44,516 nt of DNA from assembly GCF_004403515.1 (NCBI RefSeq), contig NZ_SOHH01000097.1, positions 1-44,516 on the forward strand. Direction: 5' to 3'. The stretch comes from Cryobacterium fucosi (GTDB taxonomy: Bacteria > Actinomycetota > Actinomycetes > Actinomycetales > Microbacteriaceae). The translations under genes were made by a program, and so were the position numbers. Below are positions 40,107 to 44,516 of this stretch, in pieces (the first letter of the stretch is position 1; each line of letters starts with the position of its first letter). The notes under the pieces are model-generated. The model was given only the letters and a program-made list of their open reading frames with translations. It searched no databases and had not been told where the DNA came from.

Positions 40107-41606
40107 ATGACTGATCTACCCGTAATCACCCACTGGATCGACGGGGCGCCGTTCGACGGCAGCTCCACCCGCACCGCGCCCGTCTTCAACCCGGCCCTTG
40201 GCGTCGTCGCCAGGAACGTGCGCCTGGCCGGCACCGGCGACGTCGACACCGCCGTCGCCTCGGCGCAGGCCGCCTACCCTGCGTGGCGGGACACGTCCCA
40301 GGCCAGGCGCCAGAGCGTCATGTTCAGCTTCCGCGAGCTGCTCAACGCGCGCAAGGGCGAGCTGGCCGACATCCTCACCGCCGAGCATGGCAAGGTGACC
40401 TCGGATGCCCTCGGCGAGATCGCGCGCGGCCTCGAGGTCGTCGAGTTCGCCCTCGGCATGCCGCACCTGACCAAGGGCGAGTACTCGGAGAACGTGTCGA
40501 CCGGCGTTGACGTCTACACGCTGCGCCAGCCGCTCGGCGTGGTGGGCATCATCAGCCCGTTCAACTTCCCGGCGATGGTGCCGCTGTGGTTCTTCCCGAT
40601 CGCGATCGCGGCGGGCAACACCGTGGTGCTCAAACCGAGCGAGAAGGACCCGTCGGCGTCGAACTGGATGGCCGCCCTGATGACCGAGGCCGGCCTGCCC
40701 GCCGGCGTGCTCAACGTCGTGCACGGGGACAAGGAAGCGGTCGACGCCCTGCTCGTGCACCCCGACGTGCAGGCGATCTCCTTCGTCGGCTCCACTCCGA
40801 TCGCGAAATACATCTACGAGACGGCGGCGCACCACGGCAAGCGCGTCCAGGCCCTCGGCGGCGCCAAGAACCACATGCTCGTGCTGCCGGATGCCGATCT
40901 CGACCTGGCGGCGGATGCCGCCGTCAACGCAGGCTTCGGCTCGGCCGGTGAGCGGTGCATGGCGATCAGTGTCGTGGTGGCCGTCGAACCGGTCGCCGAC
41001 GAACTGGTCGCGAAGATCACCGAACGGCTCACGGGGCTCAAGGTCGGTGATGGCATGCGCGGCTGCGACATGGGGCCGCTGATCACGAAGGCTCACCGGG
41101 ACAAGGTCGCCTCCTACATCGAGGTGGCCCGCACCGACGGGGCCGAGGTGGTCGTGGACGGGCGCGGCATCGAGGTGGACGGTGACGCATCCGGTTTCTG
41201 GCTCGGCCCGACCCTGTTCGACCGGGTCACAACCTCCTCGGCCGTGTACCTCGACGAGATCTTCGGCCCGGTGCTGTCGATCGTGCGGGTCGGCAGCTAC
41301 ACGGAGGGGCTCACCCTGATCAACCGCAGCCGCTACGGCAATGGCACCGCGATCTTCACCAACGACGGCGGCGCTGCCCGGCGTTTCCAGAACGAGGTGC
41401 AGGTCGGGATGGTCGGCATCAACGTGCCGATCCCGGTGCCCGTGGCGTACCACTCGTTCGGCGGCTGGAAGGACTCCCTCTTCGGCGACGCGAAGGCGTA
41501 CGGCCCGGCCGGGATCGCCTTCTACACCCGGGAAAAGGCCATCACCAGCCGCTGGCTCGATCCCAGCCATGGAGGCATCAACCTCGGCTTCCCCCACAAC
41601 GCCTAG
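40107..41606 (+). CDS. mmsA: CoA-acylating (methyl)malonate-semialdehyde dehydrogenase
   Basis: 499 residues of the aldehyde dehydrogenase superfamily, MmsA type: HWIDGAPFDGSS at the start, ISPFNFPAMVPLWFFPIAIAAGNTVVLKPSEKDPS around 150-180, GSTPIAKYIYETAAHHGKRVQALGGAKNHM, and the nucleophile Cys284 in GERCMAISV. MmsA lacks the general-base Glu of other ALDHs and uses CoA; GGAKNH in place of the usual GGK/E motif agrees. It turns malonate or methylmalonate semialdehyde into acetyl- or propionyl-CoA with NAD and CO2 release. It is the last gene of the operon. Confidence 0.93.
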   Translation: MTDLPVITHWIDGAPFDGSSTRTAPVFNPALGVVARNVRLAGTGDVDTAVASAQAAYPAWRDTSQARRQSVMFSFRELLNARKGELADILTAEHGKVTSDALGEIARGLEVVEFALGMPHLTKGEYSENVSTGVDVYTLRQPLGVVGIISPFNFPAMVPLWFFPIAIAAGNTVVLKPSEKDPSASNWMAALMTEAGLPAGVLNVVHGDKEAVDALLVHPDVQAISFVGSTPIAKYIYETAAHHGKRVQALGGAKNHMLVLPDADLDLAADAAVNAGFGSAGERCMAISVVVAVEPVADELVAKITERLTGLKVGDGMRGCDMGPLITKAHRDKVASYIEVARTDGAEVVVDGRGIEVDGDASGFWLGPTLFDRVTTSSAVYLDEIFGPVLSIVRVGSYTEGLTLINRSRYGNGTAIFTNDGGAARRFQNEVQVGMVGINVPIPVPVAYHSFGGWKDSLFGDAKAYGPAGIAFYTREKAITSRWLDPSHGGINLGFPHNA

Positions 41607-41673
41607 CCCCCGGCATCCCCCCTTTCCCTCTCTCCTCCCACACCCCGGTCTTTCGCGGACTGGGGGCGGGAGG

Positions 41674-42612
41674 TTAGGGGGAGGAGGGTGGGGCGGTCGA
41701 GGTGTGCTCGGCCTGCACCCGAGCGGCCTCGGCGCGCAGCACGTCGACGACCGTGCGCACCGCCAGGCGTTCGGCCCGATCGGGGCGCATCAGCGCCACG
41801 ATCTGCCGTTCGGCATCGACCCCTCGCAGCGGCTTGAGCGTGAGCCTGCCCGGCTGGTCGCCGCCCCAGGTGTAGCGCGGCACGAGCGCGATGCCGAGCC
41901 CGGCCATCACGAACGCCTCGATCAGGCGCATGTCCGCGAACCGCTGCGCCACCAACGCCCGGCCGCCGCCCTGCTGCTCGATCTGGTGCAGGATGCGTTC
42001 GAACGGGTAGCCGTCCGGCGCGCCGATCCAGGTCTCGCCGACCACGTCGGCCGGTCCGATCCAGGCCCGGGAGGCCAGGCGGTGGTCTGCCGGCAGGCCC
42101 ACGTCGAGCGGCTCGGTCATCAGCGGGACCACGGTGAGTCCCCGCCCGCCCCAGGGCAGTTGTCCGCGCAGGCTGTAGGCGAGCACGATGTCGAAGTCGG
42201 CGGTGAGGGCCGGGAAGTCGCTGAGCTCCGGGTCCTTGTCGGTGCAGTTCACAATCAGCCCGGGTACGGCCGCGATCTGCTGCAGCGCCCCCGGCAGCAG
42301 CATCTCGCCCGCGGTCGGGAAGGTGACCAGGCTCACCTCGCCGGTGGCGTGGTGCCGGAACTCGTCCCACACCGCGTTCGCCCGGGCGAGCGCGACCGCG
42401 ACATCGGTCGCGCTGCGGGCCAGCGCGCGCCCGGCATCCGTCAGGATGAGGCCGCGGCCGCTGCGCTCGGTGAGCGGCAGGCCGGCTTCCCGTTCGAGCA
42501 CCTTGAGCTGCTGCGAGACGGCCGAGGGCGTACGGTGCGTTGCCCGCGCGACCTCAGTGATGCTGCGGCGTTCGGCCAATTCCCTGAGCAATTCGAGCCT
42601 CTGCACATCCAT
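41674..42612 (-). CDS. LysR-family transcriptional regulator
   Basis: 312 residues. The winged HTH is at residues 1-60 (MDVQRLELLRELAERRSITEVARATHRTPSAVSQQLKVLEREAGLPLTER), followed by the two-lobed effector domain (VSLVTFPTAGEMLLPGAL, FDIVLAYSLRG, MAGLGIALVPRYTW). It converges with mmsA and is divergent from a 40-residue membrane protein gene. A 25-bp dyad with LysR-type TGCA...TGCA symmetry lies just upstream. An N-terminal extension to 42780 would run through the dyad and is rejected. Its target could be itself, the small gene or the pyrimidine operon. Confidence 0.88.
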   Translation of the reverse strand: MDVQRLELLRELAERRSITEVARATHRTPSAVSQQLKVLEREAGLPLTERSGRGLILTDAGRALARSATDVAVALARANAVWDEFRHHATGEVSLVTFPTAGEMLLPGALQQIAAVPGLIVNCTDKDPELSDFPALTADFDIVLAYSLRGQLPWGGRGLTVVPLMTEPLDVGLPADHRLASRAWIGPADVVGETWIGAPDGYPFERILHQIEQQGGGRALVAQRFADMRLIEAFVMAGLGIALVPRYTWGGDQPGRLTLKPLRGVDAERQIVALMRPDRAERLAVRTVVDVLRAEAARVQAEHTSTAPPSSP

Positions 42613-42633
42613 GTAGCTAAGCTTCACACTTAT

Positions 42634-42658
42634 TGCAGAACAATGCGATTGTGCTGCA
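42634..42658. promoter_or_regulatory. Candidate LysR binding site
   Basis: TGCAGAACAAT (42634-42644), GCG, ATTGTGCTGCA (42648-42658) form a dyad with 10 of 11 bp matching. It lies 22 bp upstream of the lysR start in the divergent region, in the usual place for autoregulation. Confidence 0.65.
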
Positions 42659-42748
42659 CTGTTTGTCGTGGTCGAATTAACACGTCGAACTCGTGCAATG
42701 GTGCCTCCGTCTCCCCGACACAACCCCCCATTCACGAAAGGTACGACC

Positions 42749-42871
42749 GTGTTCGTTCTCCTCGCCGTTCTCGTTCTCATCGTTCTCTCCTCCGTTGCCG
42801 CCGTCGTCGTCGACGTGCAGAAGGACGGCTACCGCCGTCTGCCAGAGCGCAAGCTCGTTCGCATCTTCTGA
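42749..42871 (+). CDS. Small single-helix membrane protein, function unknown
   Basis: A 40-residue frame starting with GTG, with GAAAGG 7 nt upstream. Residues 2-22 are almost all Val, Leu, Ala, Ile (one membrane helix). The rest, DVQKDGYRRLPERKLVRIF, is basic and probably cytoplasmic. Similar tiny proteins are found beside LysR genes in related actinobacteria as far as I recall, with no known role. It is divergent from lysR and may be its target. Confidence 0.6.
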   Translation: MFVLLAVLVLIVLSSVAAVVVDVQKDGYRRLPERKLVRIF

Positions 42872-42923
42872 GCAGCCGGAGCTCCCGGCCAGGATCCACG
42901 ATCCCGCTGACCGGCCGATGGCC

Positions 42924-42929
42924 TAAAGT
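42924..42929 (+). promoter_or_regulatory. -10 box of a probable leaderless transcript
   Basis: TAAAGT stands 6 nt before the GTG start of pyrE at 42936, with no ribosome binding site. Confidence 0.5.
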
Positions 42930-42935
42930 TGGATT

Positions 42936-43484
42936 GTGAAAGACACTCGCGAGCAGCTCATCGACCACATCTCGGCCGAGGCCGTCTTCCACGGTGATTT
43001 CACCCTCACCAGCGGCAAGAAGGCCACCTATTACGTCGACCTCCGCAAGGTGAGCCTCGACCACCGGGTTGCCCCGCTGATCGGCCAGGTCATGCTCGAT
43101 CTCATCGCTGAGATCCCTGACGTGTCCGCCGTCGGCGGGATGACCATGGGCGCCGACCCCGTCGCCGCCGCGATCCTGCACCAGGGGGTCAACCGAGGAC
43201 TCGCCTACGACGCCTTCGTCGTGCGTAAAGAACCCAAGGACCACGGCCGCGGCCGACAGGTCGAGGGTCCCGACCTTGCGGGCAAGCGCGTCATCGTGCT
43301 CGAAGACACCTCCACGACCGGCGGATCCCCGCTCGCCGCGATCGAGGCGCTGAAAAAGGTCGGCGCGATCATCGCCGGTGTCGCCGTGGTCGTCGACCGC
43401 GACACCGGCGCGCGCGAAGTGATCGAAGCGGCCGGCTACCCCTACTACGCCGCCATCGGCCTTGAGGACCTGGGGCTCCGCTGA
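42936..43484 (+). CDS. pyrE: Orotate phosphoribosyltransferase
   Basis: 182 residues. FTLTSGKKATYYVDLRKV near residue 24 (orotate and PRPP contact), GGMTMGADPVAAAIL near 67, FVVRKEPKDHGRGRQVEG (flexible catalytic loop) and the PRPP motif VIVLEDTSTTGGS near 113 identify PyrE. It joins orotate and PRPP to give OMP in pyrimidine synthesis. The start is a GTG with a close -10 box. It is the biosynthetic counterpart of the pyrimidine catabolic operon upstream, though on its own promoter. Its TGA overlaps the next ATG by one base. Confidence 0.93.
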   Translation: MKDTREQLIDHISAEAVFHGDFTLTSGKKATYYVDLRKVSLDHRVAPLIGQVMLDLIAEIPDVSAVGGMTMGADPVAAAILHQGVNRGLAYDAFVVRKEPKDHGRGRQVEGPDLAGKRVIVLEDTSTTGGSPLAAIEALKKVGAIIAGVAVVVDRDTGAREVIEAAGYPYYAAIGLEDLGLR

Positions 43485-44516
43485 TGCCGGACAAGGACGG
43501 ACAGGGCGAAGACGGCGTCGACTGGCTCGCGTCCCAACTGGGCGGCGGAGCGAAGCCCGCCAGCCCCGACCAGTTCGTCCCCCGCAAGGGCACTCCACGC
43601 GGCCCGAAGGCGACCGCCGCCCCGCCTGAGGACACTGCCCCGAAGGAGGTCGGTTTCCTCTGGGGCCTCAAGCCCACCACGGAGACCGACCCGCACGTGG
43701 CGTCGACGGATGCCGCGACTCCCGCCGCGTCCCCGGCGACCCCCGCGCCTTCCCCGGCTGCCACGGCGCCGCGTCCCGGCCGTGCCCCGGAGCCCGGAGT
43801 CGGAGCCGGCCATCGGGCCGATCCGCTCACGCCCGCACCGCCCGCTGACCTCACGCCCGCCGACCTGACCCCCGCCCGGACTGTCGGGCACACCCCGCTC
43901 ATCCCCGAAGCGACCGTCCGTCCCGAGGCGCCTGCGCCCGAGCGGCCTGCGGTCGTCGCGCCTGCTCCCGCTGTTCCGGCGTCCCGCTCCGAGGCCGACC
44001 TCGAGCCGGCACCGTGGTGGACGACCCCGGCCCTGTCTCCCCTCGTGCCGACCCCCGAGGAGACCGCAGCCGCGCTCCGTGACGGCGCACACGCCGCACC
44101 GGCTGCCGCAACGTCGCCGCCGGAGCCGGTTCCCGCCCCCGCGCTTCGCCGGTTCCGGGTGAGCGACGCCGCACCTGCTCCGCTGGAGAGTGAGGCCCCG
44201 GCGGCAGTGCCCGCCGCGCTTCCTGCACCGACCCCCGAGCCCGCGCCGACCAGTGCCCTGTCAACCGAGCCGGACTCGACCCAGGTCGCCGCCACGAGTC
44301 CCGGCGCAAACCAGCCCGCAGCAGACCAGCCCGAGACCCGCCATGCTCGCAGGCTGGCGAACGCGGCCAGGACTGACCAGCAGCCGACGCCGACCCAACC
44401 GACTGCGGCTCCGAGCGCGGCACCCACCGTCGCCATCCCGGCGGGACCTGCCGCGGCATCCGCCGGTGCAGCCGGCCCTGCCGCCCCCGTGCGCCGCCGC
44501 GGTCCCGGCGGTGGCC
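43484..44516 (+). CDS. Pro/Ala-rich protein of unknown function, N-terminal part
   Basis: The ATG at 43484 shares a base with the pyrE stop (TGATG), and the frame stays open for 344 codons to the window edge. The first 65 residues (DGVDWLASQLGGG, FVPRKGTPRG, VGFLWGLKP) look like short conserved motifs. The remainder is about two-thirds Ala, Pro, Thr and Glu, with no hydrophobic segment, and should be disordered. The RRRGPGGG at the edge may be the start of a following domain. I do not recognise the family; a large ATPase- or scaffold-type protein with a disordered N-terminus is possible. Confidence 0.7.
   Translation, partial: MPDKDGQGEDGVDWLASQLGGGAKPASPDQFVPRKGTPRGPKATAAPPEDTAPKEVGFLWGLKPTTETDPHVASTDAATPAASPATPAPSPAATAPRPGRAPEPGVGAGHRADPLTPAPPADLTPADLTPARTVGHTPLIPEATVRPEAPAPERPAVVAPAPAVPASRSEADLEPAPWWTTPALSPLVPTPEETAAALRDGAHAAPAAATSPPEPVPAPALRRFRVSDAAPAPLESEAPAAVPAALPAPTPEPAPTSALSTEPDSTQVAATSPGANQPAADQPETRHARRLANAARTDQQPTPTQPTAAPSAAPTVAIPAGPAAASAGAAGPAAPVRRRGPGGG

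Noticed and set aside
41611-41700. Pyrimidine-rich/purine-rich stretch between mmsA and lysR as a terminator
   Set aside because: Pairing is possible but low in complexity and partly inside the lysR 3' end; I could not define a convincing stem.

Overview
The window comes from a high-GC actinobacterial chromosome, most likely Microbacteriaceae (Cryobacterium/Leifsonia-like). Four things suggest this: very high third-position GC, many genes with a TAnnnT box 6-7 nt before the start codon (leaderless style), recurrent GCATCC/GGATGC words, and intergenic dyads built on TCTCGACAGGCTCGACCACC. The assignment is by eye. I saw no tRNA, rRNA, CRISPR array, transposase or prophage.

Left part (1-9.8 kb): the end of an FGGY sugar kinase, a short-chain dehydrogenase, and a GGDEF diguanylate cyclase whose leader resembles a GEMM (c-di-GMP) riboswitch. 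Then a ribose operon follows (LacI regulator, RbsA, RbsC, RbsB, RbsK, RbsD) behind a double LacI operator, and a PNPOx-like oxidase. From 9.9 to 15.4 kb lie a divergent merR/merA pair and a GntR-controlled MFS transporter/nucleoside hydrolase pair. At 15.4-19.4 kb are an HPr remnant cut by a repeat, an alpha/beta hydrolase, an AEC permease, a frameshifted ABM-type membrane protein and exonuclease III.

Centre (19.5-28 kb): a coenzyme F420 locus. It has an F420-dependent G6PD-like LLM enzyme, CofE, a TetR/membrane-protein pair, CofC, CofD, and a three-gene ABC transporter of the type proposed to import F420-0. The transporter ATPase overlaps cofD by 4 nt. A secreted HNH nuclease follows, flanked by two 63-bp palindromes.

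Right part (29.4-41.6 kb): a MocR regulator divergent from a nine-gene operon. The operon encodes beta-ureidopropionase, dihydropyrimidinase/hydantoinase, a second F420-type LLM oxidoreductase, a NitT/TauT-like ABC importer (permease, ATPase, permease, lipoprotein), a class III aminotransferase and a (methyl)malonate-semialdehyde dehydrogenase. Together these cover import of a pyrimidine or hydantoin and its conversion to beta-alanine and then an acyl-CoA. The classical dihydropyrimidine dehydrogenase is missing, and the LLM enzyme is a candidate for that step, supplied with F420 by the neighbouring locus. A LysR regulator, a 40-residue membrane protein, pyrE and the start of a long Pro/Ala-rich protein close the window.

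A theme of nucleoside, ribose and pyrimidine use runs through the region (rbs, nucleoside hydrolase, pyrimidine catabolism, pyrE). Intergenic palindromes of at least four families sit at gene ends and in places supply the last codons of genes.
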